This document shows, one piece after another, positions 9,313 to 17,754 of a stretch of 40,579 nucleotides of DNA (positions are counted from its first letter, which is position 1; the number at the start of each line of letters is the position of its first letter). The notes under the pieces were generated by a model. It searched no databases, was not told the DNA's origin, and saw only the letters and a program-made list of their open reading frames with translations. Both the position numbers and the translations under genes were made by a program. This DNA comes from Acidobacteriota bacterium (lineage in GTDB: Bacteria; Acidobacteriota; Terriglobia; Acidiferrales; UBA7541): the NCBI GenBank assembly GCA_003223255.1, contig QHYJ01000016.1, positions 63,319 to 103,897 of the forward strand, written 5' to 3'.

Positions 9313-10305
9313 ATGAGCCTCCTTGACGACAACCCGCCGGATCCGCTGAAAGGGCCGGGAGATTCGCTACCTCCTGCAGGAGAAACCTCGGAACCGTCGT
9401 CTGCGGAATTCGCTACGCCGCTTGCCGGGGATCCCATTTCTTATGTGGCAGTTCATCCGGAGGCGGCGCATCCTCGAAACTCGCACTTGCCCGAGGACTT
9501 GCGCATCCCTTGGTCGTGGGTGCACCTCATCGTTTTTGGTTTGTTCTTCGTTGTCACGCAATTTGCCATCGGCACGGTTGTCATTGGCTATTATTCCGTT
9601 TACCGGCATCTCTCTCAGAGACAAATCAAGCAACTTCTCGAGTCGGATCCGAAACTCCTTGTTAGCACCAGCACGCTCACGCTTGCCCTCATCTTTCTTT
9701 TCCTCTACGTGACTCTTTCCGTGCTTCGGGACCTGCCTTTTTGGCGCACTCTCGGCTGGAAAAAACTGAAATCCGATCCCATCGCAGGCAAAGGGAAACC
9801 GTGGATGTATTTCCTCTCCGGCTGCGGGCTCTCGCTGTTCGTCGCGATCGCCAGCGCGCGGGTCAAGGAAGCGGAGCACGCGCCGATTCAGGAATTTTTC
9901 AAGAGCCGCAACGGAGCGATGCTCCTGATGGCCATGGCGGTGTTCGTGGCGCCGCTGGCGGAGGAAACCATCTTTCGCGGATACCTGTACCCCGTAATTG
10001 CGCGGACTATTTCGGCGGTGGCCCACTTCTTTGGGATGGAGTTTTCCCTTGCTATCCGGACCGGAGTGGCTTCTAGCATCCTGGTGACGGGCATTCTTTT
10101 TGGCCTCATGCACGGACCGCAACTTGGCGAGAACTGGGCGCTGGTAAGCCTGTTGATGCTGGTGGGCGTCATCTTTACTTTTGCGCGGGCCCGGAGCGGT
10201 ACGGTTCTCGCCAGTTTCTTTCTGCACCTGGGCTACAATTCGATGATCGCTCTCACTTCGATCATCGCCACGAGAGGCTTTACACGGATGCCGCCGCATC
10301 CGTAG
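9313..10305 (+). CDS. CPBP family intramembrane metalloprotease (CAAX/Abi type)
   Basis: 330 aa from ATG 9313, preceded by GGGA. A start at 9283 is also possible and would overlap the upstream gene by 19 bp. The first 70 residues are proline-rich and hydrophilic. Hydrophobic helices follow at IVFGLFFVVTQFAIGTVVIG, LTLALIFLFLYVTLSVL and several later ones. The family motifs are intact: EETIFRGYLYP (motif 1, EExxxR), GILFGLMHGPQ (motif 2, catalytic His), and FFLHLGYNSM (motif 3, HxxxN). These place catalytic Glu and His inside the membrane. Related eukaryotic Rce1 cleaves prenylated CAAX proteins; bacterial members act in protein processing or bacteriocin immunity. The substrate here is unknown. 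Confidence 0.92.
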   Translation: MSLLDDNPPDPLKGPGDSLPPAGETSEPSSAEFATPLAGDPISYVAVHPEAAHPRNSHLPEDLRIPWSWVHLIVFGLFFVVTQFAIGTVVIGYYSVYRHLSQRQIKQLLESDPKLLVSTSTLTLALIFLFLYVTLSVLRDLPFWRTLGWKKLKSDPIAGKGKPWMYFLSGCGLSLFVAIASARVKEAEHAPIQEFFKSRNGAMLLMAMAVFVAPLAEETIFRGYLYPVIARTISAVAHFFGMEFSLAIRTGVASSILVTGILFGLMHGPQLGENWALVSLLMLVGVIFTFARARSGTVLASFFLHLGYNSMIALTSIIATRGFTRMPPHP

Positions 10306-10391
10306 CGGATTCGTTTTCTGGCCTGTCTCCCGTTAGAATAGATATTTCTTCGGAGATATTTCCGATTTGATTTTGCGAGGCCACTGAAGGC

Positions 10392-11462
10392 ATGGACGTA
10401 GCCCAACCGATTGAATGGACCGACCACGGCGTGGTCATGCTCGACCAGCGCCGGCTTCCCAGCGAGGAAATTTCTTACACCTATACGGATTACCGCGAGG
10501 TGGCGAAAGCGATTCGCGAGATGGTGATTCGCGGTGCTCCTGCGATTGGTGTGGCTGCGGCGATGGGGTTCGCTCTCGGGGTACTGCATTCGACCGCAGA
10601 GTCCGTTGAGGCACTCAGAGCCGAGCTTGGTCAAATTTGCCCGACTCTCTCCCAAACTCGGCCCACTGCTGTCGACCTTCGTTGGGCTCTAGATCGCATG
10701 TGCTCCCGCTTCTCGGAACTTGCGGCTGAGACCTCTGACCTTGCCAAAATCAAACAGGGAGTAGTTGAGGAAGCCAAGAAGGTTCACCTTGAGAAGCGCG
10801 CCATTGACGAAGCGATTGGGCGGTTTGGCGCGGAGTTCATGCCGCGGGAAGGGCAGGTGATGACGCAGTGCAACGCGGGCGCGCTGGCGACGGGTGGCAT
10901 TGGCACGGCACTCGGGGTGATTCGGGTGGCGTACGAGCAAGGCCGAAGGCTGCACGTTCTTGTGCCGGAAACACGGCCGTATCTTCAGGGCGCCCGCCTG
11001 ACGGCCTGGGAACTGCACCAAGACGGCATCCCGCTCACTCTCATTACGGACAATATGGTGGGACACTTTTTGAAGTCGGGAAAGGTCGGCGCGATCGTGA
11101 CCGGGGCGGATCGCATTGCCGCCAATGGCGACACCGCCAACAAAATTGGTACGTATCAAATGGCGGTGCTGGCCAAAGAAAACAAGGTGCCGTTTTACAT
11201 CGCTGCGCCGGTGTCGACTTTCGACCTTTCGATTTCGGACGGCGAGCACATCCCCATCGAAGAGAGGTCGGCAACCGAGGTTACTCATTTGCAAGGCGTG
11301 CGCATCGCTCCGGACGTTCAAGCGGCGCATCCTGCTTTTGATGTGACGCCCGCGAAGTATATCGCAGCCATTTTCACGGAACGCGGTGTAGCGCGCGCTC
11401 CGTACAAGGAATCTCTCGCTGCTCTCGCGCAATCGTCCCGGCCCATTGCAGCAGCGCGTTAA
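10392..11462 (+). CDS. mtnA: S-methyl-5-thioribose-1-phosphate isomerase
   Basis: 356 aa, normal for the family. MtnA converts 5-methylthioribose 1-phosphate to 5-methylthioribulose 1-phosphate in the methionine salvage pathway. Family motifs are all visible: [16 protein letters not shown] near the N-terminus; [20 protein letters not shown], whose Cys is the catalytic thiol; [16 protein letters not shown]; and [18 protein letters not shown], whose Asp is the general acid. The C-terminus carries the usual [17 protein letters not shown]. No other methionine-salvage gene is in the window. GAAGG sits very close (1 nt) to the ATG. Two copies of AGATATT lie in the leader about 14 bp apart, of unknown meaning. 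Confidence 0.97.
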   Translation: MDVAQPIEWTDHGVVMLDQRRLPSEEISYTYTDYREVAKAIREMVIRGAPAIGVAAAMGFALGVLHSTAESVEALRAELGQICPTLSQTRPTAVDLRWALDRMCSRFSELAAETSDLAKIKQGVVEEAKKVHLEKRAIDEAIGRFGAEFMPREGQVMTQCNAGALATGGIGTALGVIRVAYEQGRRLHVLVPETRPYLQGARLTAWELHQDGIPLTLITDNMVGHFLKSGKVGAIVTGADRIAANGDTANKIGTYQMAVLAKENKVPFYIAAPVSTFDLSISDGEHIPIEERSATEVTHLQGVRIAPDVQAAHPAFDVTPAKYIAAIFTERGVARAPYKESLAALAQSSRPIAAAR

Positions 11463-11545
11463 CACAATGTTGCTGGCAAGATTCGGCGGCGATTGACGTT
11501 GCTGTCTGCGGCTGACCATGGTCGCAAAGACTGCGAGGTAATCCT

Positions 11546-12444
11546 ATCCGCCAGATTTCTCACTATCAGATACTTGAGCGCCTTGGTTCTGGCGGCACGG
11601 GAACCGTTTGGATTGCGGAAGATCTCCACCTCGGCCGGCGCGTGGCCCTGAAGTTTCTGTCTCCGGATCTGGCCAAGCACCAGCAGGCGCTGGAGCGGTT
11701 CAAGTAGGAAGCGCGCACGGCTTCTTCGCTGAATCATCCCAACATTTGCACCATCTACGAAATTGGCGAAGCGGATGACGAATACTTCATCGCCATGGAG
11801 TTGATTGAAGGCGAGCCGCTGGACCGCTACCTCTCGCGGCATCGCCCGGACTTGCAGGAACTGCTCGAGATGGGCATTCAAATCGCGGACGCGTTGGATG
11901 CAGCACATTCGAAAGGCGTGCTTCACCGCGATATCAAACCGGGAAACATCCTCATTACGCCGCGCGGGCAAGCGAAAATCCTGGAGTTTGGATTGGCCAA
12001 GCTGATGGCGGACCGCCGCACGGTCGAACAACCGACGTAGGCAGGCGCGACCCTGGCTACCGAGCACCTGACTTCGCCGGGCATGGCGGTTGGCACGATT
12101 GCTTTCATGTCTCCCGAGCCGGCGCGCGGCAAGGAACTCGACGTGCGGAGCGATCTGTTTTCGTTTGGTGCCGTACTGTATCAGATGGCGACCAGCAAGC
12201 ATCCGTTCGAAGGCGAAAGCGCTGCCACGATTTTTGATGGCATCCTGAATCGGATTCCCGCTTCTCCGGCGGAACTGAATCCCGTGCTCGCCCTAAGCTC
12301 GACGAGGTCATCCGCAGGGCGCTCGAGAAGGATCGCGACTTGCGCTACCAAAGCGCGGCGGACCTGCGCGCGGAACTGAAGCGGCTCAAGCGCGACACGA
12401 GTTCCGGGAAAGTGGCCAAGCCAGCGGGAGCGGCGCCGCGGTGA
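11546..12444 (+). pseudogene. Decayed Hanks-type serine/threonine protein kinase
   Basis: Kinase homology is continuous but broken. Frame 1 gives [25 protein letters not shown], then an in-frame TAG at 11707-11709, then ASSLNHPNICTIYEIGE, AMELIEGEPL and the catalytic loop HRDIKPGNIL. The DFG motif reads EFG (KILEFGLAKL). A second TAG follows at 12038-12040, then MAVGTIAFMSPEPARGKELD and LFSFGAVLYQM. Near 12285 the frame shifts, and the helix LDEVIRRALEKDRDLRYQSA continues in another frame to a TGA at 12442. No start codon is in frame upstream of residue I of ISHYQ. The juxtamembrane and sensor part that follows the kinase in intact acidobacterial homologues is missing; a short hydrophobic trace remains near 12470-12510. 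Clearly non-functional. Confidence 0.9.
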
Positions 12445-12578
12445 GTGTGCCGAAAGCGCGCGGCTGGAAGCGAGCGGCGACGGCGATCATTGCCGTGGGT
12501 CCTGACATGAGCAATTTCCGCTAGCGCGTGCCTGGCAAGCTCGGCGACAAACTCCCTCAAACAACTTTGGAGACGACA

Positions 12579-13946
12579 CTAGCAGAGCACGATTTTTTCG
12601 CGGTGGCGCAAGACGCGGCGCGTGGCGTTGCGCGTGTCAACAACCAGCTTCGCGTGGTCGACAATGGTCGCATAGTCGTAGCTCGAGTGGTCCGTGGCGA
12701 TCACCACGGCATCGTAGCTTGCGAGCGTTTGCGCGTTCAGAGGCACGGACTTCATGTTTTCGTAATTGTAGTGACGCATCTTGTGTAGTTGCGGGAAATA
12801 AGGATCGTTGTAATCGAGCGTCACGCCGCGCTGCTGGAAGAGCTGCATGATTTTGAGCGAGGGAGACTCACGCAAATCATCCACGTCTTTCTTGTAGGCA
12901 ACGCCCAGCAGCAGAATCCTTGAGCTTTTCATGCTTTTCTTGTGCTCGTTCAGAGCGTTGGCGGTGGCCTCGGCGACGTGGTAGGGCATGGCGGTATTCA
13001 CTTCACCGGCCAACTCGATAAAGCGAGTGGCGAAGTCGTACTCGCGAGCTTTCCAAGAAAGATAGAACGGATCCACCGGGATGCAATGGCCGCCGAGCCC
13101 CGGCCCCGGATAGAAGGGCATGAAGCCGAAAGGTTTCGTGGCCGCCGCGTCGATCACTTCCCAGATGTCGATGTTCATGCGCAAGCAGAGCTGTTTGAGC
13201 TCGTTGACGAGCGCGATGTTGACGCAGCGAAAGATGTTTTCCAAAAGCTTGGCCATTTCCGCGGAGCGCGTGGAGCTGACCGGAACGACGCGGCCCACCA
13301 CCTGGCTGTAGAGCGCCTGCGCGGCACGGCCACTAGGCGGATTCAATCCGCCGACGACCTTAGGGATTTGGGCCAGTCCGTATTGCTTGTTGCCCGGGTC
13401 TTCGCGCTCGGGGGAAAAAGCGAGGTAGAAATCGCAAACCACGTCCTCGTTTTCCTGGCCCGAGGCAATGGGGCAGCTCAAACCACTTCTCTCCAGAATG
13501 GGCAAGACGAGGTCTTCGGTCGTACCCGGATAGGTTGTCGACTCGAGGACAATCAACTGTCCTTTTTGCAGGTGCGGATAGATGGCGAGAGCGGTTTGCT
13601 CCACATAACTTAGATCCGGTTCGCGGCGCTCGTCGAGCGGAGTGGGCACGCAGATAAGGATGGCATCGGCTTCTTTCAGTTTTGCAAAATCGGTGGTGGC
13701 GCTGAAATGACGGCTGATGACGAACTGCTGGATCTTGTTTTGCGGGATATGCTGGATGTAAGAACGCCCGTTATTGAGCATCGCCACTTTTTCAGGATCG
13801 GTGTCGAATCCGGTGACCTTGTGACCCGCTTCGGCAAAGCGCAGGGCCAGGGGCAAGCCGACGTAACCGCAGCCAATGATTCCGACTTTGAGCTGGGCGC
13901 CCTTGAAAAATTCGGCTTTTCTTTCGATGGGCATGGGTTGAGTCAC
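12579..13946 (-). CDS. Nucleotide sugar dehydrogenase, WbpA/WecC type (probable UDP-N-acetylglucosamine 6-dehydrogenase)
   Basis: 455 aa. NAD-dependent four-electron oxidation of a UDP-hexose or UDP-HexNAc to the uronic acid. The Rossmann motif VGIIGCGYVGLPLA lies at about 22-35. The active-site segment is GPGLGGHCIPVDPFYL, whose Cys is the catalytic nucleophile. Other family blocks are CVPTPLDERREPDLSYV, ESTTYPGTTE, FSPEREDPGN and AYKKDVDDLRESPSLKI. FSPEREDPGN and HCIPVDP point to the WbpA/TviB-like (UDP-HexNAc) subgroup rather than UDP-glucose dehydrogenase. Start is GTG 13946, with AAGGA just upstream; ATG 13934 is an alternative. It is the first of two such enzymes in the locus and supplies uronic acid precursors for surface polysaccharide. 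Confidence 0.94.
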   Translation of the reverse strand: MTQPMPIERKAEFFKGAQLKVGIIGCGYVGLPLALRFAEAGHKVTGFDTDPEKVAMLNNGRSYIQHIPQNKIQQFVISRHFSATTDFAKLKEADAILICVPTPLDERREPDLSYVEQTALAIYPHLQKGQLIVLESTTYPGTTEDLVLPILERSGLSCPIASGQENEDVVCDFYLAFSPEREDPGNKQYGLAQIPKVVGGLNPPSGRAAQALYSQVVGRVVPVSSTRSAEMAKLLENIFRCVNIALVNELKQLCLRMNIDIWEVIDAAATKPFGFMPFYPGPGLGGHCIPVDPFYLSWKAREYDFATRFIELAGEVNTAMPYHVAEATANALNEHKKSMKSSRILLLGVAYKKDVDDLRESPSLKIMQLFQQRGVTLDYNDPYFPQLHKMRHYNYENMKSVPLNAQTLASYDAVVIATDHSSYDYATIVDHAKLVVDTRNATRRVLRHREKIVLC

Positions 13947-14244
13947 AGTCCTTGTAATCTGACCCCGAGCGGGCCGAAGCCAGGAAATTGTGTTTTCCGG
14001 GATACGCCTTCGCCCGCAACAGTGACACGCTCAGACGGGCGGACAAGTCGGCCAACACGTCAAAGGCAGGTAAATATATAACAGTTTCCTGGAAAACAGA
14101 AAAATCCTCTTCCCCGTCTAGCCAAGCTAGGGAGCTAGGGGGGCTTAATTCTCAAGGAGGTTGCCGCACGACACAGGACAGTGGAAGATAGGGACTGCCC
14201 GGCTTCTAAGTGCTTGACGATTTCTATGCCGCGCCGGGATCGCC
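13947..14244. other. Divergent intergenic region with tandem 8-bp repeat
   Basis: Lies between the minus-strand dehydrogenase and the plus-strand TauE half. An AT-rich patch (14072-14082) could hold a promoter. Two adjacent copies of AGCTAGGG occur at 14125-14140, followed by CTCAAGGAGG. Secondary structure is likely here, but I could not match it to a known riboswitch class. Confidence 0.4.
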
Positions 14245-14649
14245 ATGAGTTTGATCATCCTCGTGCTGGGACTCGGTGTTGGTGTGCTGGTAGGCCTATT
14301 GGGGATCGGCGGGGGAGCTGTGCTGGTGCCCGCAATGGTTTATCTGCTGGGCATGGACCAACACCTGGCGCAAGGCACTTCGCTTTTTATTTTGCTGCCG
14401 CCCATCGGCCTTGGCGCCCTGAGAGAGTATTGGAAAGAGGGTCAGGTCGATTTGCGGGCCGGAATTTTGTGCGCGCTGGGAATTCTGATTGGCGCGCTCG
14501 GAGGAAGTCTGGTCGCGCTGCCCATGCCATCCCGCAATCTGCAAGGGCTGTTCGGCTGCTTCCTCATGCTTTCGGCAATTCTGCTGTGGGGAAAGACGCG
14601 GCAGGAAGACCGGCCGTCTGCCATCGAACAAGAGGGCGTTCATGGCTGA
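14245..14649 (+). CDS. TauE/SafE family half-size membrane protein (first of pair)
   Basis: 134 aa with about four hydrophobic helices. The N-terminus carries the repeat motif of the TauE/SafE (TSUP) exporter family: GLGVGVLVGLLGIGGGAVLV then AQGTSLFILLPP. Full-length family members have two homologous halves of about 120 residues in one chain of about 250. Here each half is its own gene, and the next gene starts 8 bp before this stop. The predicted role is transport of an anion such as sulfite or an organic sulfonate, but substrates in this family vary greatly. Whether the two halves form a heterodimer is inference. Confidence 0.85.
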   Translation: MSLIILVLGLGVGVLVGLLGIGGGAVLVPAMVYLLGMDQHLAQGTSLFILLPPIGLGALREYWKEGQVDLRAGILCALGILIGALGGSLVALPMPSRNLQGLFGCFLMLSAILLWGKTRQEDRPSAIEQEGVHG

Positions 14650-15031
14650 GGGCACAAGGATGGGGCGGGACGCTGGAATTTTGATTGTCGCTGGCATCTG
14701 CGGAATCGCTTCAGGAATGTTTGGGATTGGTGGAGGAGTCCTATTGGTGCCCCTGCTGGGCTTGCTATTTTCTTTCACGCAGCACCGCGCGCAAGGCACA
14801 AGCCTGGTAGCGCTGATTCCGCCAACAGGGGCTCTGGCGCTGATGGCGTATGCGCGAGAAGGTTTTGTTTCCTGGAGAACGGGCTTTCTGTTGATTCCGG
14901 GAGTGTTCCTCGGGGGGATAGTGGGAGGAAGGCTGGCAGAGAAGCTGAAGCCCCGGCGGATGAGGCAAGTTTTTGCCGGGATTTTGTTTGCGCTGGGCAC
15001 ATGGCAGGCGTGCAGTGCATGGTGGAGATGA
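14642..15031 (+). CDS. TauE/SafE family half-size membrane protein (second of pair)
   Basis: 129 aa from ATG 14642, which overlaps the upstream stop by 8 bp and so suggests translational coupling. An open frame continues upstream to 14489, but that part lies out of frame across the first half gene. Motifs mirror those of the first half: GICGIASGMFGIGGGVLLV (16-34), then AQGTSLVALIPP, then a glycine-rich helix GVFLGGIVGGRLAEKL. Four hydrophobic helices are likely. With the first gene this makes up one complete TSUP transporter split in two. Confidence 0.85.
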   Translation: MAEGTRMGRDAGILIVAGICGIASGMFGIGGGVLLVPLLGLLFSFTQHRAQGTSLVALIPPTGALALMAYAREGFVSWRTGFLLIPGVFLGGIVGGRLAEKLKPRRMRQVFAGILFALGTWQACSAWWR

Positions 15032-15044
15032 AGTGCGAGCTCGC

Positions 15045-15830
15045 ATGGTCGATTTGCACTGTCACATCCTGCCGGGGCTCGATGACGGCCCCGACAGAAT
15101 GGAAGAATCGCTGGAAATGGCGGAAACGGCGATCGCCGATGGCTTAACCCACGTTGTCGCCACGCCACACTCCAACGAGAGGTTCTGGTTTGATTTTGCG
15201 CATGTGCGGCGCCTGCGCGATGAACTGCAAAACCGCATTGGCAACCGGCTCACGATGGCTACCGGGTGTGACTTTCACCTCAATCCGGAGAATCTGGCTC
15301 GCTTGCGCAAGCAGTCCCGGCAGTACTGCATCAATCAGCACGATTACTTGCTTTTGGAATTCAATGAAGTCTCCATCCCGCCGGCGGTGGATCGAACCTT
15401 GCACGAGTTGCAGCTTTCGGGATTGCGCCTGATCGTCACGCACCCGGAGCGGAACGCAATTCTGCGAAGGCATCCGGAGCGGCTCAGAGAATGGGTGAGG
15501 CGCGGCTGCTTTGCCCAACTGACCGCAGCGGCGCTCACGGGCGGTTTCGGGCCGACGGCGCAGCAGATTGGGCTGCAATGGATCGGCGAGGGCATAATTC
15601 ATTTCGTGGCCAGCGATGCGCACAATAACCGGACGCGGCCATTGCGGCTGCAGTCTGCTTATGACGTGGTGGCAATTCAGTTTGGGGAAGAGAAAGCGCG
15701 CGCACTGTTTCTGGACAATCCTCACGCGGCGTTCGAGGGCCGGGATTTGCCGCATGTACCAGAGGTCGAGGAACCGGTCGCCCCACGGCGGCGGAAACGA
15801 TGCTTGCAGCAGGCAAGCTGCCGCAGGTAG
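15045..15830 (+). CDS. CpsB/YwqE-like PHP-domain tyrosine phosphatase
   Basis: 261 aa from ATG 15045; a GTG at 15033 with GGAG upstream is an alternative and adds four residues. The PHP metal-binding motifs are intact: MVDLHCHILPGLDDGP (HxH at 5 and 7), HVVATPHSN, LIVTHPERN, and FVASDAHN. This is the pattern of the manganese-dependent phosphatases Wzb-type CpsB (Streptococcus) and YwqE (Bacillus), which dephosphorylate the bacterial tyrosine kinase that controls capsule chain length. No such kinase or Wzz chain-length regulator is present in the window, so the partner lies elsewhere. The basic, arginine-rich C-terminal tail is unusual and may be an extension. Confidence 0.88.
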   Translation: MVDLHCHILPGLDDGPDRMEESLEMAETAIADGLTHVVATPHSNERFWFDFAHVRRLRDELQNRIGNRLTMATGCDFHLNPENLARLRKQSRQYCINQHDYLLLEFNEVSIPPAVDRTLHELQLSGLRLIVTHPERNAILRRHPERLREWVRRGCFAQLTAAALTGGFGPTAQQIGLQWIGEGIIHFVASDAHNNRTRPLRLQSAYDVVAIQFGEEKARALFLDNPHAAFEGRDLPHVPEVEEPVAPRRRKRCLQQASCRR

Positions 15831-16007
15831 GCCTCCGCTCCGGCGAAGCGCGCCAAGCGCACGACTCGCGCCCCAGGTTGCGGAGACGGCAACCTAGGGT
15901 CGGGACGACAGATGGGGGGCCTTTAGCATGGGACAAAGCCCACGGCTTCGTGAAGTTCGGTAGGCTAGACAAACGTCCGAATTATCTGAGCGGAAAGACT
16001 TGCGATA

Positions 16008-16688
16008 TTAGCGGGTGCGCGTGACTGGCAAGCCCGCCCAGGCGTTTAGCAAGCCAAGAACCTCGCGTACCACATCAAGAGCATCCCTGGAATTGCGCCA
16101 CCAATGGCGAGGATCGAAAGGATCTTCGGGGGCGGCGCGCACCATGGCACGACATTCTCTCGGAGCGAGCTTTCGCCAAAGCAGTCGCACGCGCCGCGTA
16201 TGCGGCTTGCTCGTCACCAGGATGACGGAGCGGTCGTTCCTTTGTTCGAGCGCTGCACCGATCACCTTGACCTCATCGGCGGTATTTACGATGGGAGGCT
16301 CCAGGACGTGAATGGCCGCCGCGGGGACTCCTTCGTGAACCAAGACACGGGTGCTGTAAGCTTCTTCTCCTTCGAACGGAATCCCCATGGCTTTCAGAGA
16401 TTCTCCCGGCTCGGCAGAATGGGTGAGCCATACCTCCGGCGCATAACCCTGGCGATAGAGCTTGGCCGCTTCTAAAGCCCGCACGGGCATTCCTCCACTA
16501 AGCACGGCAATAGCGCGCGCTTTCGCTGCAGGATCTTCGACGACCAGCCAACGCCCGACGCCGAAAAATGTGGTAAGGGCGAGAACCGCAAGAGCGGAGA
16601 CTACGGCGACTGGAATGGTCCGGCGATGCCTCCGGGGCGGGACAACGGCAAATGAGTTCTCGACGGTAGTCATAAGAAACTCGCGCAT
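16008..16688 (-). CDS. YdcF/SanA/ElyC-like DUF218 domain protein
   Basis: 226 aa from ATG 16688; ATG 16673 is also possible. One membrane helix near the N-terminus ([19 protein letters not shown]) anchors a soluble DUF218 domain. Family signs are [26 protein letters not shown], the charged E-A-Y-S-T-R region, NTADEV, and [20 protein letters not shown]. The family member ElyC of E. coli affects polyprenyl-phosphate-dependent envelope assembly and SanA affects vancomycin exclusion. That fits its place among polysaccharide genes. It is divergent from the decarboxylase gene, with 76 bp between starts. Confidence 0.85.
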   Translation of the reverse strand: MREFLMTTVENSFAVVPPRRHRRTIPVAVVSALAVLALTTFFGVGRWLVVEDPAAKARAIAVLSGGMPVRALEAAKLYRQGYAPEVWLTHSAEPGESLKAMGIPFEGEEAYSTRVLVHEGVPAAAIHVLEPPIVNTADEVKVIGAALEQRNDRSVILVTSKPHTRRVRLLWRKLAPRECRAMVRAAPEDPFDPRHWWRNSRDALDVVREVLGLLNAWAGLPVTRTR

Positions 16689-16764
16689 GCTATCCCGGGC
16701 CGACGCGATGGTCAAATTGCCGGGGCTCCGGTTAAACTGTCAGCTTGCATTTGAAGGAGGATGC

Positions 16765-17703
16765 ATGCGTGCCGTGGTCACCGGAGGGGCGGGGTTCCTG
16801 GGATCACATTTGTGCGACCGCTTGATAGGGGAAGGCTGGGATGTTTTGGCACTGGACAATCTGGTTACGGGAGTGGACGGCAATATCGCGCACCTGCTGA
16901 AGAATGCAAAGTTCCAGATGCTGCGGGCGGATGTATCTCAATACATTGACGTGCCCGGGCCGGTGGATTACGTGCTTCATTTTGCCTCGCCTGCGAGCCC
17001 CGTGGACTACCTCAAGATGCCCATTCCCACGTTGAAGGTTGGTGCGCTCGGGACACACAACGCCTTGGGGCTGGCACGGGCAAAAAATGCAAAATTCTTT
17101 CTCGCTTCGACCAGCGAATGCTACGGCGACCCGGAAATCTCTCCGCAGAACGAAGAATACTGGGGGCACGTGAATCCCATCGGCCCGCGCGGCGTTTACG
17201 ACGAGGCCAAGCGTTTCGCGGAAGCCATGACCATGGCGTATCACCGGTACCACAAGGTCGATACGCGCATTGTACGAATCTTTAATACCTACGGGCCGCG
17301 TATGCGCTTAAATGACGGCCGGGCACTGCCGAATTTCGTTTTTCAGGCGCTCAGTGGAATGCCGCTGACGGTTTATGGAGACGGGAAACAGACGCGGAGC
17401 TTTTGCTATGTCACCGACCTGATTGAGGGCATTTACCGGCTCATGATGTCCGAGGAGCACCTCCCGGTCAATATCGGCAATCCGCAGGAGATTACGCTTC
17501 TCGGCTTTGCCGAACGCATCCGGAAATTTTTCGACGATCCGCCGCCGATCGTCTTCAAACCGCTGCCACAAGATGATCCGAAGCGCCGCTGCCCGGACAT
17601 CGGCAGGGCCAAGCGCATCCTCAAGTGGGAGCCGAGGGTAGGACTGGACGAAGGGCTGAAGCTCACGCTGGCTTATTTCCAGGATGTGTTTAAGAAGAAT
17701 TAG
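16765..17703 (+). CDS. UDP-glucuronate decarboxylase (UDP-xylose synthase)
   Basis: 312 aa from ATG 16765 with GAAGGAGG four nt upstream; the open frame extends further 5' but that part overlaps the ydcF-like gene in antisense. Extended short-chain dehydrogenase fold: NAD motif [12 protein letters not shown] (7-18), [12 protein letters not shown], the [10 protein letters not shown] block, and the catalytic YxxxK as VYDEAKRF. The sequences [24 protein letters not shown] and [14 protein letters not shown] are typical of UXS rather than of dTDP-glucose dehydratase. It would convert UDP-glucuronate to UDP-xylose, using the product of the convergent UDP-glucose dehydrogenase gene 51 bp downstream. 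Confidence 0.92.
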   Translation: MRAVVTGGAGFLGSHLCDRLIGEGWDVLALDNLVTGVDGNIAHLLKNAKFQMLRADVSQYIDVPGPVDYVLHFASPASPVDYLKMPIPTLKVGALGTHNALGLARAKNAKFFLASTSECYGDPEISPQNEEYWGHVNPIGPRGVYDEAKRFAEAMTMAYHRYHKVDTRIVRIFNTYGPRMRLNDGRALPNFVFQALSGMPLTVYGDGKQTRSFCYVTDLIEGIYRLMMSEEHLPVNIGNPQEITLLGFAERIRKFFDDPPPIVFKPLPQDDPKRRCPDIGRAKRILKWEPRVGLDEGLKLTLAYFQDVFKKN

Positions 17704-17754
17704 AAACGTCAGACAAAGGCTCCGAGTCGTAAGGGAAACGCATAGGCGGGAAAG

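Noticed and set aside
11546-12444. Possible amber recoding in the kinase, since both in-frame stops are TAG
   Set aside because: The gene also has a frameshift, a DFG-to-EFG change, no start codon and a missing C-terminus, so decay explains it better. Other genes here end normally in TAG.
14125-14160. Tandem AGCTAGGG and nearby AAGGAGG as a possible leader peptide or riboswitch
   Set aside because: AAGGAGG is directly abutting a TTG with no spacer, and no known riboswitch consensus fits.
15890-16000. Sequence with GGGACAAAGCC and GGTAGG elements recalling a cyclic-di-GMP (GEMM) riboswitch
   Set aside because: The conserved GGCAAACC part and spacing are absent, and it lies between convergent genes with no plus-strand gene directly downstream.
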